Assembly (NCBI RefSeq): GCF_003952465.1
Contig: NZ_CP034448.1
Location: 186,001 to 250,000, forward strand
DNA: 64,000 nucleotides
Direction: 5' to 3'
Origin: Mesorhizobium sp. M1B.F.Ca.ET.045.04.1.1
GTDB lineage: Bacteria > Pseudomonadota > Alphaproteobacteria > Rhizobiales > Rhizobiaceae
The position numbers were made by a program, and so were the translations under genes. Within the stretch, counting starts at the first letter, position 1; every line of letters begins with the position of its first letter. The notes beneath the pieces are model-generated. The model was given only the letters and a program-made list of their open reading frames with translations. It did not search any database and was not told the DNA's origin. This document shows positions 44,094 to 55,374 of this stretch, in pieces.

Positions 44094-46088
44094 GTGGCAA
44101 AAGCAGCAAAGACGACGCCCCCGGCGAAGGCAAAAGCCAAGGCCGCGACTGGCGATGCCGGCGCGCCCAAGGCTTCACCTTCCAAGACAGCTTCACCTGC
44201 CAAGACCGCGCCACCGGCCAAGGCCGCCGCCAAGCCGAAGGCCAAGCCAGCTGCTGCTCACGCGAAGACGAGCTCCAAGTCCGCCACCAAGGCTGCAACC
44301 GCAAAAACCGACAAGCCTGCCGGCAAGCCCGCCGCCACAAAGGCAGCGGGCGCCGCAAAGCCGGCATCCGCTCCGGCCAAGCATCTGCCGAAGGCGATCA
44401 CGGAACTCACCGCCGGGCTGCCGGAAAAGCCGTGGCTCAAAAACTATCCGAAGAACATGCCGGCCGAGATCGGCCCCCTGCCTCACAACTCGATCGGCGA
44501 CTTCCTCGTCGGCGCCTGCAGGCAGTTCGCCAACCGGCCGGCATTCGTGTGCATGGGCAAGTCGATTTCCTATGCGGAGCTAGAGCGGCTTTCGGCCGCC
44601 TTCGCCGCCTATCTGCAGTCGAAGGGGCTGGAGAAGGGCGCGCGCGTGGCGCTGATGATGCCGAACGTGCTGCAGTATCCGGTGGCGATGATGGCGGTGC
44701 TTCGCGCCGGCTTCACGGTGGTGAATATCAACCCGCTCTACACGCCGCGCGAGTTGGAGCATCAGCTCAAGGATTCCGGCGCGCAGGCCATCGTCATCCT
44801 GGAAAACTTCGCCAACACGCTGCAGGCGGTGATCGCCCGGACGCCGGTCAAGCATGTGGTGGTTGCGGCGATGGGCGACATGCTGGGCGGCCTCAAAGGC
44901 ACGATCGTCAATCTCGTCGTGCGGCGGGTGAAGAAGATGGTTCCCGCCTGGTCGCTGCCCGGCCATGTCAAGTTCAATGCCGCGCTCAAGGCCGGCTCGG
45001 CAAGCGCCTTCAAGTCGACGGCCGTCTGGGCCGACGATATCGCCTTCCTGCAATATACGGGCGGCACGACCGGCATTTCGAAGGGCGCGACGCTGCTGCA
45101 CCGGAACGTCTTGTCCAACGTGGCGCAGAATTCGCTCTGGGTGGAGGATGCCTATACGGTCAAGCCGAAGCCCGCGCATCTCAACTTCGTCTGCGCGCTG
45201 CCGCTCTACCACATCTTCGCGCTGACGGTGAACGCGCTGATGGGCATGCAGCAGGGCGCGCAGAACGTGCTCATTCCGAACCCGCGCGACATTCCGGGCT
45301 TCGTCAAGGAACTGCAGAAATACCCGGTCCACATCTTCCCCGGCCTCAACACGCTGTTCAACGCGCTGCTCAACAATGAGGATTTCCGCAAGCTCGACTT
45401 CAGGCCGCTGATCCTGACGCTTGGCGGCGGCATGGCGGTGCAGAAGGGCGTGGCCGAACGCTGGAAGGCGCTGACCGGCTGTCCGGTGAGCGAAGGCTAC
45501 GGGCTTTCCGAAACCTCGCCGGTGGCCACCTCCAACAAGTTCAGCTCCAGCGAGTTCACCGGCACGATCGGCCTGCCGCTCCCTTCGACCGAGATCGCCA
45601 TCCGCGACGACGACGGCAACAACGTGCCGCTCGGCGAAGTCGGCGAAATCTGCATCCGCGGGCCGCAGGTGATGGCCGGCTACTGGAACCAGCCGGACGA
45701 GACCGCCAAGGTGATGACCAAGGACGGCTTCTTCAAGTCGGGCGACATGGGCTTCATGGACGAGCGCGGCTACACCAAGATCGTCGACCGCAAGAAGGAC
45801 ATGATCCTGGTCTCCGGCTTCAACGTCTATCCGAACGAGCTGGAAGAGGTCGTGGCGCAGCATCCCGGCGTGCTCGAGGTGGCGGCGATCGGCGTGCCAG
45901 ACGAGCATTCCGGCGAGGTGCCGAAGCTGTTCGTGGTCAGGAAGGACGCTGCGCTGACCATCGAGGCGCTGACCGCCTATTGCCGCGAGAACCTGACCGG
46001 CTACAAGCGGCCGAGATACATCGAATTCCGCACCGAGCTGCCGAAGACGCCGGTCGGCAAGATCCTGCGGCGCGCATTGCGGGAGTAG
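44094..46088 (+). CDS. FadD-like acyl-CoA ligase with a histone-H1-like N-terminal extension
   Basis: 664 residues from the GTG at 44094 (AGGGAGG upstream; TTG 44091 is also possible). Residues 1 to about 97 are almost only Ala, Lys, Pro, Thr and Ser, like histone H1 tails. The adenylate-forming enzyme follows: AFVCMGKSISYAEL, P-loop LQYTGGTTGISKGA at about 320, YGLSETSP at about 470, and the C-terminal VDRKKDMILVSGFN and TPVGKILRR with the catalytic Lys. It would activate fatty or aryl acids to CoA esters. Ordinary FadD proteins are about 560 residues. A methyltransferase gene follows two bases later. Confidence 0.88.
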   Translation: MAKAAKTTPPAKAKAKAATGDAGAPKASPSKTASPAKTAPPAKAAAKPKAKPAAAHAKTSSKSATKAATAKTDKPAGKPAATKAAGAAKPASAPAKHLPKAITELTAGLPEKPWLKNYPKNMPAEIGPLPHNSIGDFLVGACRQFANRPAFVCMGKSISYAELERLSAAFAAYLQSKGLEKGARVALMMPNVLQYPVAMMAVLRAGFTVVNINPLYTPRELEHQLKDSGAQAIVILENFANTLQAVIARTPVKHVVVAAMGDMLGGLKGTIVNLVVRRVKKMVPAWSLPGHVKFNAALKAGSASAFKSTAVWADDIAFLQYTGGTTGISKGATLLHRNVLSNVAQNSLWVEDAYTVKPKPAHLNFVCALPLYHIFALTVNALMGMQQGAQNVLIPNPRDIPGFVKELQKYPVHIFPGLNTLFNALLNNEDFRKLDFRPLILTLGGGMAVQKGVAERWKALTGCPVSEGYGLSETSPVATSNKFSSSEFTGTIGLPLPSTEIAIRDDDGNNVPLGEVGEICIRGPQVMAGYWNQPDETAKVMTKDGFFKSGDMGFMDERGYTKIVDRKKDMILVSGFNVYPNELEEVVAQHPGVLEVAAIGVPDEHSGEVPKLFVVRKDAALTIEALTAYCRENLTGYKRPRYIEFRTELPKTPVGKILRRALRE

Positions 46089-46090
46089 AC

Positions 46091-46804
46091 TTGGCCGACC
46101 ACGCTGCCAGCGCATCGCGCGAACCAAGCGAAAGGCTCGATCCGGCGGAATTCATCACGGCGAACATGCGGCTTTTGCCGGTGCCGTCGCTTCACGAAAT
46201 CCGCCTCTACATGGCCCATCCCGGCAGCGGGCTGCGGCGGCTGCTAGAGCCGGATGGTGACGCCGATGAAAGCGTTGTCGAGCCGCAACCGCCCTACTGG
46301 GCCTATGCCTGGGCGGGCGGCACGGTGCTGGCGCGCTATATTCTCGACCGGCCCTCGACCGTCGCGGGCCGCCGCGTGCTCGACCTTGGCGCCGGCTCCG
46401 GCCTTGTCGGCATCGCCGCGGCGAAGGCCGGGGCGAGCGAGGTGGTCGCGGCGGAAATCGACCGCAACGGCATTGTCGCGCTTGGCCTCAACGCCGCGGC
46501 CAACGGCGTCGCCATGACCATATTCGGCGAGGACATCACTGCCGGTCCGCCGCCCGGCGTCGATCTGGTGCTCGCCGGCGACGTCTTCTACGCGCAGGAG
46601 GTAGGGCAGCGCATGGTGCCGTTCCTCGACCGGTGCCTTGCCGCCGGCATCGAGGTGCTGGTCGGCGACCCGGGCCGCGCCTGGCTGCCCAGGCGGCGGC
46701 TTTGTCCGTTGGCTGAGTATCAGGTGCCCGATGTCGGCGGAAACGGCGGCGGCGCGCCGAAGCCGAGCGGAGTGTTTGCTTTCGTCGTGGCAGACGCTGA
46801 TTAA
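46091..46804 (+). CDS. SAM-dependent protein methyltransferase, ETF-beta lysine methyltransferase-like
   Basis: 237 residues from TTG 46091, with GGGAG upstream. The SAM-binding core is VLDLGAGSGLVGIAAAKAGA at about 98-117, preceded by PPYWAYAWAGG and followed by DLVLAGDVFYAQ. These match METTL20-type enzymes, whose Agrobacterium homologue is known to methylate the beta subunit of electron transfer flavoprotein. A general class I methyltransferase label is the safe alternative. It is coupled to the acyl-CoA ligase gene, which supports a link to acyl-CoA oxidation. Its stop overlaps the convergent HAD gene stop by two bases. Confidence 0.72.
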   Translation: MADHAASASREPSERLDPAEFITANMRLLPVPSLHEIRLYMAHPGSGLRRLLEPDGDADESVVEPQPPYWAYAWAGGTVLARYILDRPSTVAGRRVLDLGAGSGLVGIAAAKAGASEVVAAEIDRNGIVALGLNAAANGVAMTIFGEDITAGPPPGVDLVLAGDVFYAQEVGQRMVPFLDRCLAAGIEVLVGDPGRAWLPRRRLCPLAEYQVPDVGGNGGGAPKPSGVFAFVVADAD

Positions 46805-47531
46805 CTCGCCGCTACGCTTACCCGCGCCGAAAGGAAATCCGGCAGGTCGGCGACCGAATCCAAGATGACGTCAGCCATCGGCGACAGCGAGTCGCGCGTG
46901 CCGGTGCCGGAAAGAACGCCCACCGCCAGCCCGCAGCCGCCGGCGCGCGCCATTTCGAGATCGTGACGGTTGTCGCCGACCATGGCGATCTCACTGGGCT
47001 TCAGTCCGGTCAGATCGCAGAAGGCGACGACCGTATCGGGCGCAGGCTTGGGGTTGGCCACGGCATCATAGCCGAAGGCGGCGTCGAAGAGCTGCGCGAC
47101 ACCCAGCGTGGCGAGCGTCTTCTCGGCGCCACTGGTGGAATCGTTGGTGGCGACGCCCATGCGGTAGGACCGCTTGTGCAGCATCCGCAGCGATTCGATG
47201 ATACCGGGAAGTGCCACCGCCATCGACGAGCCCTGCACCGAGGTGATCTCGTTGAAGCGGGAGACGGCCAGCATCTGGTCCTCGTCGGACAGACGTGGGA
47301 ACCACAGCTCGACGACATCCATGTTCGAGCCGGAGGCGAAGATCGAATCGGGCTTGAAGCGCTTGCTGACGAAATCGAAGCCGGCCGCGGCGAGCAGCCG
47401 GTCGGCCTTCCAGCGATCGCCCTCGGCGGCGTCCATGGCCATGAAATCGGCAATGCCGAGCCAGGTTGCGTTGAAATCGACAAGCGTGCCGTCCTTGTCG
47501 AAGAGAATGCCCTTGATGTCCGCCAAACCTG

Positions 47532-47535
<4 letters not shown>
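46801..47535 (-). CDS. HAD family hydrolase, phosphoglycolate-phosphatase-like
   Basis: 244 residues from the GTG at 47535, which overlaps the pgi stop (GTGA). HAD motifs are present: [10 protein letters not shown] (nucleophile Asp and acid Asp); II, Thr in [11 protein letters not shown], Lys in [18 protein letters not shown]. The helical cap lies between I and II. It probably removes phosphate from a small metabolite such as 2-phosphoglycolate or a sugar phosphate. It is co-transcribed with pgi. Confidence 0.85.
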
Positions 47536-49175
<1,640 letters not shown>

Positions 49176-49350
49176 TGGCGGGCTCCTGGCGGGTTTTTAG
49201 ACCATTTTAACAAGCCGGTTGTTTCCGGCGCATGTCGGCGCGTCATTCTATTTAGCCTATTTCCATTTCATTCAAGCGCGGCGATGACGCAAGTGCGTCA
49301 CGCTTTTATGATGCGCGGTATTGGACGGTGAGGACCCGAGAATTTCACCG

Positions 49351-49470
49351 CGAGGATGCTGCACGGCATGGGCGACGATGCTGCGCATCGCGCTTGGGTG
49401 GTGCCGCGACGATGCTGCGCATCGCGCTTGCGTATCGCGCGGCGACGACGCTGCGCGTCGCGCCTATAGA
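49351..49470. repeat. Short degenerate tandem repeat upstream of the MocR gene
   Basis: Two 25-bp units beginning GCGACGATGCTGCGCATCGC are identical (49372-49396 and 49406-49430). A third, diverged unit starts at 49442 and a weaker one near 49351. The period is 34-36 bp, and each unit can fold (CGATG...CATCG). The rest of the 49176-49586 gap holds nothing that I recognise. Confidence 0.7.
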
Positions 49471-49586
49471 TCACTGGCATAAATCCCAGCGATCAGAAAA
49501 ATTGATTGGCGCAACCCCTTGTGCCACCCCTACACTCGACTGGTCCAGCCAAGTGAAAACAGCTGGCCATCCGAGGAAGATCTCCC

Positions 49587-51080
49587 ATGCCACAGCGCAA
49601 TGACACGGCCATATGGTCCGGCCTGTTCCGGATTTCGGCCGAATCCGGACAAACCCTCCAGGCACAGATCCGCCAGGCGATCGTCGCAGCCATCCTCGAC
49701 CGACAAATCGCCGCTTCGATGCCGCTGCCGTCCTGCCGGATTCTGGCGGAAAAACTTGGGGTTGCCCGCGGCACGGTGGTGCTTGCGTTCCAGCAGCTGG
49801 TCGACCAGGGCTTCCTGGTGGCGCGCGAGCGGCGCGGCCATTTCGTCAACCCGGACGTGCTGGCGACACCCGCCAAGCCGCACCAGAAAGCGCCTGACCA
49901 GCAGAACGAGATCGACTGGAAGGCGCGCCGGCAGATCGCGGCCAGCGACATGCCGCCGCCGGCCAAGCACGACAACTGGATCAAGTCCTCCTACCCGTTC
50001 GTCTACGGCCAGTTCGATCCGGCGCTGTTCCCGACCGCCGAATGGCGCGAATGCAACCGCATGGCGCTGGCCGTTCTGGAGATCCGCAACTGGGCGTCCG
50101 ACATGGTCGACCGCGACGATCCGCTGCTGATCGAGCAGATCCAGGCCCGGCTTTTGCCGCGGCGCGGCATCTTCGCCAATCCGGACGAGATCATCGTGAC
50201 GCTGGGCGCCCAGAATGCGCTCTACATGCTCGCCTCGCTGCTGATGACCAAGGGCTCGAAGGTGGCGATGGAAGATCCGGGCTATCCGGACGCCCGCTCG
50301 ATCTTCCGGCTGGCGGGCGCCGATATCCAGCCGGTTCCTGTCGACCAGTCCGGCATCGTCACCTCGGCGATCCCCAGCGATTCCGGCTTCGTCTTCGTCA
50401 CCCCCAGCCACCATTGCCCGACAATGGTGCCGCTGTCGGCCGAGCGGCGGCAAGATCTGTTGGCGCGGGCCAACCGCAACAACCAGATCATCATCGAGGA
50501 CGGCTATGACAGCCAGCTTCTCGACGAGGCGCCGCAGCAGGCGCTGAAGAGCCTCGACCGTTCGGGCCGGGTCATTTATGTCGGCTCGATGTCGAAGACG
50601 CTGGCTCCGGGCTTGAGGCTTGGCTACATCGTTGCATCGGCCGGGCTGATCGCCGAGCTTCGCGCGCTGCGCCGCTTCATGCTCAGGCACCCGCCGGCGA
50701 ACAACCAGCGCGCCGTCGCGCTGTTTTTGTCGCTCGGCCATCACGAGGCGCTGGTGCGCAGGCTCTCCGCCGCCTTCGACGAGCGGCGCAAGCGTCTGGT
50801 CCATGCGATTTCCGCTTTCCTGCCAGAGTGGCGTTCGACCGACTCGGCAGGCGGCACATCGCTCTGGCTGGAGGGGCCGCGTGGCACGGATTCACGCGGC
50901 CTGGCTGAAGCGGCCGCATCGCGCAGCGTCATCATCGAACCTGGCGACCGCTTCTTCGACCGCAGCGAAAAGCCCTCGCGTTTCATGCGCTTGGGCATCT
51001 CCTCGATCTCGCTGCAGCATATCGAGCCGGGTATCCGCGAGCTCGCCACGGCAGCCGGCCGCCGGCCCGCTGCGGCCTGA
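49587..51080 (+). CDS. MocR-type regulator (GntR HTH fused to an aminotransferase-like domain)
   Basis: 497 residues. The GntR winged helix is at about 20-90 (LQAQIRQAIVAAILDRQIAA, then LPSCRILAEKLGVARGTVVL). The fold-type-I aminotransferase-like domain follows from about 120, with the PLP lysine in VGSMSKTLAPGLRLGY and the phosphate Arg in RLGY and LRHPPANNQ. MocR proteins sense amino compounds through PLP and usually regulate an adjacent gene. Here the MttB-family gene lies 222 bases downstream on the same strand and the tandem repeat region lies upstream. Confidence 0.9.
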   Translation: MPQRNDTAIWSGLFRISAESGQTLQAQIRQAIVAAILDRQIAASMPLPSCRILAEKLGVARGTVVLAFQQLVDQGFLVARERRGHFVNPDVLATPAKPHQKAPDQQNEIDWKARRQIAASDMPPPAKHDNWIKSSYPFVYGQFDPALFPTAEWRECNRMALAVLEIRNWASDMVDRDDPLLIEQIQARLLPRRGIFANPDEIIVTLGAQNALYMLASLLMTKGSKVAMEDPGYPDARSIFRLAGADIQPVPVDQSGIVTSAIPSDSGFVFVTPSHHCPTMVPLSAERRQDLLARANRNNQIIIEDGYDSQLLDEAPQQALKSLDRSGRVIYVGSMSKTLAPGLRLGYIVASAGLIAELRALRRFMLRHPPANNQRAVALFLSLGHHEALVRRLSAAFDERRKRLVHAISAFLPEWRSTDSAGGTSLWLEGPRGTDSRGLAEAAASRSVIIEPGDRFFDRSEKPSRFMRLGISSISLQHIEPGIRELATAAGRRPAAA

Positions 51081-51100
51081 TCGTGGACTGAATTTCTCGA

Positions 51101-51136
51101 AGGGAGCCTGCGTGAGCCGGCTCCCTTTTTCTTTTG
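51101..51136 (+). terminator. Rho-independent terminator after the MocR gene
   Basis: An 8-bp stem (AGGGAGCC / GGCTCCCT) with a 10-base loop is followed by TTTTTCTTTT. It separates the regulator from the downstream methyltransferase gene, which therefore needs its own promoter between about 51137 and 51302. Confidence 0.88.
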
Positions 51137-51302
51137 CACGACTCGCCTGTTTTAGCGTCCTGGCATATTCGACGGGATTGGTTGGCCCATAGGCTGTGCC
51201 AATGCCGGCGGCATAGTCGGGACCTATAGGGGACGAGGCAGGCCGATGGTGGACCAACCGCCACGCACCCTGCCCCTGAAAAAACAAGGTGGAGTGCTTT
51301 CC

Positions 51303-52889
51303 ATGTCAGTGGCTCTTGAGAAGCAGGAAGCGGCGGACCAGCGTTCGCGGCGATCCGGCGGGCGCGAAGCGCGCCGCGCGATGCGGGCGGCGCCTTTAGC
51401 CGACGACATCCGTCCGGTGCGGCCGGGCCTCGAAGGCGGCAGCTACGGCCCATTGAGCCGGAACGACCAGGAGCGCATCCACGAGGCGGTGCTGACGCTT
51501 CTGGAGACGGTGGGCTTCGCCAACGCCATCCCCTCCTGCATCGAGGCGCTGATCCGGGTCGGCGCGACCTATGGCGATGACGGCCGCGTCCGCCTGCCGC
51601 GCACGTTGGTGCTCGACACGATCAAAAAGGCGGCGCGCCACTTCACGCTTCATGGCCAGGACCCCAAGCACGACATGGTGATCCAGGGCAAACGCGTGCA
51701 TTACGGCACGGCGGGCGCGGCCGTGCACCTCGTCGACGTCGAGAAGCGCGAGTACCGCGAATCGCAGCTGCAGGACATCTACGACGCCGCCCGCCTCGTC
51801 GACGGGCTCGACAACATCCATTTCTTCCAGCGCACCATGGTGCCGCGCGACATCCCCGATCCGCTCGAGATGGACTTCAACACGCTCTACGCCTGCGTGA
51901 TGGGGACGTCCAAGCATGTCGGCACCTCGTTCACGGTGCGCGAGAACGTCAAGCCGGCGCTGGAAATGCTCTATGCGATCGCCGGCGGCGAGGAGAACTT
52001 CCGGGCGCGGCCGTTCGTCTCCAACTCGAACTGCTTTGTCGTGCCGCCGATGAAGTTCGCCGAAGATGCCTGCGGCGTGCTGGAAGCCTGCGTCGAGGGC
52101 GGCATTCCGATCCTGCTCCTCTCGGCCGGCCAGGCCGGTGCCACGGCTCCCGCCGCGATTGCTGGCGCCGTCGTCCAGGCGGTGGCCGAAGTGCTGATGG
52201 GCCTGGTCTACGTCAATGCCATCAAGCCCGGCCACCCGGCGATCTTCGGCACTTGGCCGTTCGTCTCCGATCTCAGGACCGGCGCCATGTCCGGCGGATC
52301 GGCCGAGCAATCGGTGCTGACCGCGGCCTGCGCGCAGATGGCGCAATATTACGACCTGCCGGGAGGCTCGGCCGCCGGCATGACGGACTCGAAACTGCCC
52401 GACATCCAGGCCGGCTACGAGAAGGGCATCACCAATGTGATGGCCGGTCTCTCCGGCCTCAATCTCGTCTATGAATCGGCCGGCATGCATGCCTCGCTGC
52501 TCGGCTTCTGCCTCGAAAGCCTCATCATCGACAACGACATGCTCGGCCACTGCCTGCGCTGCGTGCGCGGCATCGAGGTGACGGATGAGGCGCTGTCGAT
52601 CGACACCATCACCGATGTCTGCCTAAAGGGGCCGGGCCACTATCTCGGCAACGAGCAGACGCTGAAGCTGATGCAGACCGAATATTTTTATCCCGCGGTC
52701 GGCGACCGGTTCTCGCCGAAGGAATGGAACGAGAAAGGCCGGCCCGACATCCTGCAGCGGGCGATCGCCGAGAAGAAGCGGGTGCTGGCCGAGCGTTTTC
52801 CGCGGCATGTATCGCGGCTCGTCGACGACAAGCTGCGCGCCCGCTTCGGCGAGATGATCAAGCTGCCGCGCAACAAGATAGGCGGCTAG
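51303..52889 (+). CDS. Trimethylamine methyltransferase family protein (MttB superfamily, non-pyrrolysine)
   Basis: 528 residues from the ATG at 51303; ATG 51246 would add 19. The basic N-terminus (RRSGGREARRAMRAAP) is followed by the MttB barrel: VLTLLETVGFANAIPSC, FFQRTMVPRDIPDP, GTSKHVGTSFTVRENVK and GLSGLNLVYESAGMHASLLG. No in-frame amber codon is present, so it belongs to the non-pyrrolysine group acting on compounds such as glycine betaine, proline betaine or carnitine. No corrinoid protein gene is nearby. It is probably regulated by the adjacent MocR. Confidence 0.87.
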   Translation: MSVALEKQEAADQRSRRSGGREARRAMRAAPLADDIRPVRPGLEGGSYGPLSRNDQERIHEAVLTLLETVGFANAIPSCIEALIRVGATYGDDGRVRLPRTLVLDTIKKAARHFTLHGQDPKHDMVIQGKRVHYGTAGAAVHLVDVEKREYRESQLQDIYDAARLVDGLDNIHFFQRTMVPRDIPDPLEMDFNTLYACVMGTSKHVGTSFTVRENVKPALEMLYAIAGGEENFRARPFVSNSNCFVVPPMKFAEDACGVLEACVEGGIPILLLSAGQAGATAPAAIAGAVVQAVAEVLMGLVYVNAIKPGHPAIFGTWPFVSDLRTGAMSGGSAEQSVLTAACAQMAQYYDLPGGSAAGMTDSKLPDIQAGYEKGITNVMAGLSGLNLVYESAGMHASLLGFCLESLIIDNDMLGHCLRCVRGIEVTDEALSIDTITDVCLKGPGHYLGNEQTLKLMQTEYFYPAVGDRFSPKEWNEKGRPDILQRAIAEKKRVLAERFPRHVSRLVDDKLRARFGEMIKLPRNKIGG

Positions 52890-52893
52890 GGTC

Positions 52894-53292
52894 CTACTCT
52901 GCACTCAGCCCGTAGCGCTCGACGACCTCGGCGTTGATCAGCTTCGCATGCAGCGTCATCAGCACGATCTGCGCATCGAAGCTGTCGCCGGATTCGAGCG
53001 CCGCCTCGATGCGGCGCTCGGCTTCCAGCGTCGACTCCCGGCCGTTGGCCTGTTCGAACATCTCCGGTCCGGCAACGCAATAGCTGCAAAGCTGCGCCAC
53101 CGATTGATAGGCCTGCGGCGGCGGCTCCTCCGACCAATGATCCTTCATCAGATTGACGATGGTGAGTTTTACGCCCTCGGGCACCAGCGCCGGATGCAGG
53201 TCCGCCCGGCGCAACGCTTCGTCGAGCTGGCGCAGGTCGCCCGAGCGGCCGAACATGCCGAGAAAGCCGAGGGAAGAGCGCCTCTTAGCCAT
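52894..53292 (-). CDS. Conserved hypothetical protein
   Basis: 132 residues, cytoplasmic, with GAGGAG upstream of the ATG at 53292. Sequence parts are RSSLGFLGMFGRSGDLRQLD, LVPEGVKLTIVNLMKDHW and LCSYCVAGPEMFEQANG, mostly helical. I do not recognise a functional family. It is transcribed convergently towards the MttB-family gene, with stops four bases apart, and stands upstream of nothing on its strand. Confidence 0.65.
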   Translation of the reverse strand: MAKRRSSLGFLGMFGRSGDLRQLDEALRRADLHPALVPEGVKLTIVNLMKDHWSEEPPPQAYQSVAQLCSYCVAGPEMFEQANGRESTLEAERRIEAALESGDSFDAQIVLMTLHAKLINAEVVERYGLSAE

Positions 53293-53360
53293 GATGCTTG
53301 TCTCCTCACTCAGCTGGTATGACGCTATCTGGATGCGCCAAGCGGCCGAAACAAGGGCAT

Positions 53361-53394
53361 AAGAAAAGGGCGGCCCGCGCTGCGCAAGCCGCCC
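53361..53394 (-). terminator. Terminator of the IlvD/Edd dehydratase gene
   Basis: On the minus strand, GGGCGGC and GCCGCCC pair around a 13-base loop and are followed by TTTTCTT, 24 bases after the dehydratase stop. It is a convincing rho-independent terminator. Confidence 0.85.
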
Positions 53395-53418
53395 CTCGAT
53401 TTCCCGAAGCAGGAAAAC

Positions 53419-55224
53419 TCAGTGATTGTCGCGCGGCACGCCGCTGGTGTGCGCCACGTCCTGGTATTTCACCGCCGGCTTCAGCACCATGCCGGCCGAG
53501 AACTGGTCGACCATGCCGCGCTGGATCTCCTGCCACGGCGTCTGGTGCTTGGGGTAGTGATAGCCGCCATTGCCCTGCAGCTCGGCCCGCCGCCTGGCGA
53601 TCTCCTCGTCGCTGACGAGGATGTTGGCGGTACCTTTCTTGAGGTCGATGCGGACGCGGTCGCCGGTCTTGAGCAGCGCCAGGCCGCCGCCGATGGCGGC
53701 TTCCGGCGAGGCGTTGAGGATCGACGGCGAGCCGGACGTGCCGGACTGGCGGCCGTCGCCGATGCAGGCCAGCGCATGAATGCCCTTCTTGATGAGGTAG
53801 GCGGGCGGCTGCATGTTGACGACCTCGGCGCCGCCCGGATAGCCGACCGGACCGGCGCCGCGCATGAACAGGATGGTGTGCTCGTCGATGCCCTGCGCCG
53901 GATCGTCGATGCGGGCGTGGTAGTCCTCCGGGCCGTCGAAGACGATAGCCTTGCCTTCGAAGGCCTCGGGATCGTTCGGGTTGGAGAGGTAGCGCTCGCG
54001 GAATTCCGACGAGATGCCACTGGTCTTCATGATAGCGGAATCGAACAGATTGCCCTTGAGGTTGATGAAGCCGGCATTGGCCTTGAGCGGCCTGGCGGCG
54101 CTGCTGATCACGTCCGGGTTCTCGTTGACGGCATCCCTGCAATTATCGCCCATGGTCTTGCCATTGACGGTGATCGCATCGGGATGAGGTAGCAGGCCGC
54201 CCTTCATCAGCTCGGCCACCACAGCCGGCACGCCGCCGGCATGGTGATAATCCTCGCCGAGATACTCGCCTGTCGGCTGCAGATTGACGAGGAGCGGGAT
54301 GTTGAGGCCGACATTCTGCCAGTCGTCATTGTCGAGCGGCACGCCGAGATGACGGGCAATCGCGTTGAGGTGGATCGGTGCGTTGGTCGAGCCGCCGATG
54401 GCCGAATTGACGACGATGGCGTTCTCGAAGGCCTTGCGGGTCATGATGTCGGAGGGCTTCAGGTCCTCATGCACCATGTCGACGATGCGTTTTCCGGTCT
54501 CGTAGGCGATCTGGCCGCGCTCGCGATAGGGCGCAGGGATGGCGGCCGAGCCGGGCAGTTGCATGCCGAGCGCCTCGGCCAGCGAGTTCATCGTGGTGGC
54601 GGTGCCCATGGTGTTGCAATAGCCGGTCGACGGCGCCGAGGAGGCGACGATGTCCATGAACTCGTCATAATTGATCTCGCCGGCCGACAGGCGCTGGCGC
54701 GACTCCCAGACGATGGTGCCGGAACCCGTGCGCTTGCCCTTGTGCCAGCCATTGAGCATCGGGCCGACCGAAAGCGCGATCGCCGGGATGTTGACGGTGG
54801 CCGCCGCCATCAGCAACGCAGGCGTGGTCTTGTCGCAGCCGATGGTGAGCACGACGCCGTCGAGCGGATAGCCGTAGAGCACCTCGACGAGGCTGAGATA
54901 GGCAAGGTTGCGGTCGAGCGCCGCGGTCGGGCGCTTGCCGGTCTCCTGGATCGGATGGCACGGGAATTCGAACGGGATGCCGCCCATCGACACGATGCCT
55001 TCGCGCACACGCTTGGCCAGCTCGAGATGGTGCCGGTTGCAGGGCGAGAGATCGGAGCCCGTCTGCGCGATGCCGATCAGCGGCTTGCCCGACATCAGCT
55101 CGGCGCGCGTCAGTCCGTAATTGAGGTAGCGCTCGAGATAGAGCGCCGTCATGCCCGGATTATCGGGATTGTCGAACCACTCCTGCGAGCGAAATTTCTT
55201 CTTCTTGGTGGGGGCGCCGGCCAT
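53419..55224 (-). CDS. IlvD/Edd family sugar-acid dehydratase, D-xylonate dehydratase type
   Basis: 601 residues from the ATG at 55224. The three cluster cysteines are seen in [25 protein letters not shown] and [14 protein letters not shown], and the catalytic Ser region is [20 protein letters not shown]. Openings such as [20 protein letters not shown] follow the Caulobacter xylonate dehydratase sequence closely as I remember it, more than dihydroxyacid dehydratase. It would remove water from a sugar acid (D-xylonate, possibly L-arabonate or gluconate) to give the 2-keto-3-deoxy acid, using an Fe-S cluster and Mg2+. No other sugar-acid genes are adjacent. Confidence 0.8.
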   Translation of the reverse strand: MAGAPTKKKKFRSQEWFDNPDNPGMTALYLERYLNYGLTRAELMSGKPLIGIAQTGSDLSPCNRHHLELAKRVREGIVSMGGIPFEFPCHPIQETGKRPTAALDRNLAYLSLVEVLYGYPLDGVVLTIGCDKTTPALLMAAATVNIPAIALSVGPMLNGWHKGKRTGSGTIVWESRQRLSAGEINYDEFMDIVASSAPSTGYCNTMGTATTMNSLAEALGMQLPGSAAIPAPYRERGQIAYETGKRIVDMVHEDLKPSDIMTRKAFENAIVVNSAIGGSTNAPIHLNAIARHLGVPLDNDDWQNVGLNIPLLVNLQPTGEYLGEDYHHAGGVPAVVAELMKGGLLPHPDAITVNGKTMGDNCRDAVNENPDVISSAARPLKANAGFINLKGNLFDSAIMKTSGISSEFRERYLSNPNDPEAFEGKAIVFDGPEDYHARIDDPAQGIDEHTILFMRGAGPVGYPGGAEVVNMQPPAYLIKKGIHALACIGDGRQSGTSGSPSILNASPEAAIGGGLALLKTGDRVRIDLKKGTANILVSDEEIARRRAELQGNGGYHYPKHQTPWQEIQRGMVDQFSAGMVLKPAVKYQDVAHTSGVPRDNH

Positions 55225-55374
55225 CGTGGTCTCCGTATTTGTATGACAAATCGATATGACAATGCGCGAATGCAAGCAAGGGGCACGAGCGCCGCAGACC
55301 CGCACTTTGGTGCGATAGACAGATTAAGGGCCGCGCGCTAGGACCAATCGGCATCAGCAACCCGGGAGGTCTTG

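Noticed and set aside
51303..52889. Pyrrolysine-containing MttB
   Set aside because: The reading frame has no internal amber codon, so it is a non-pyrrolysine member.
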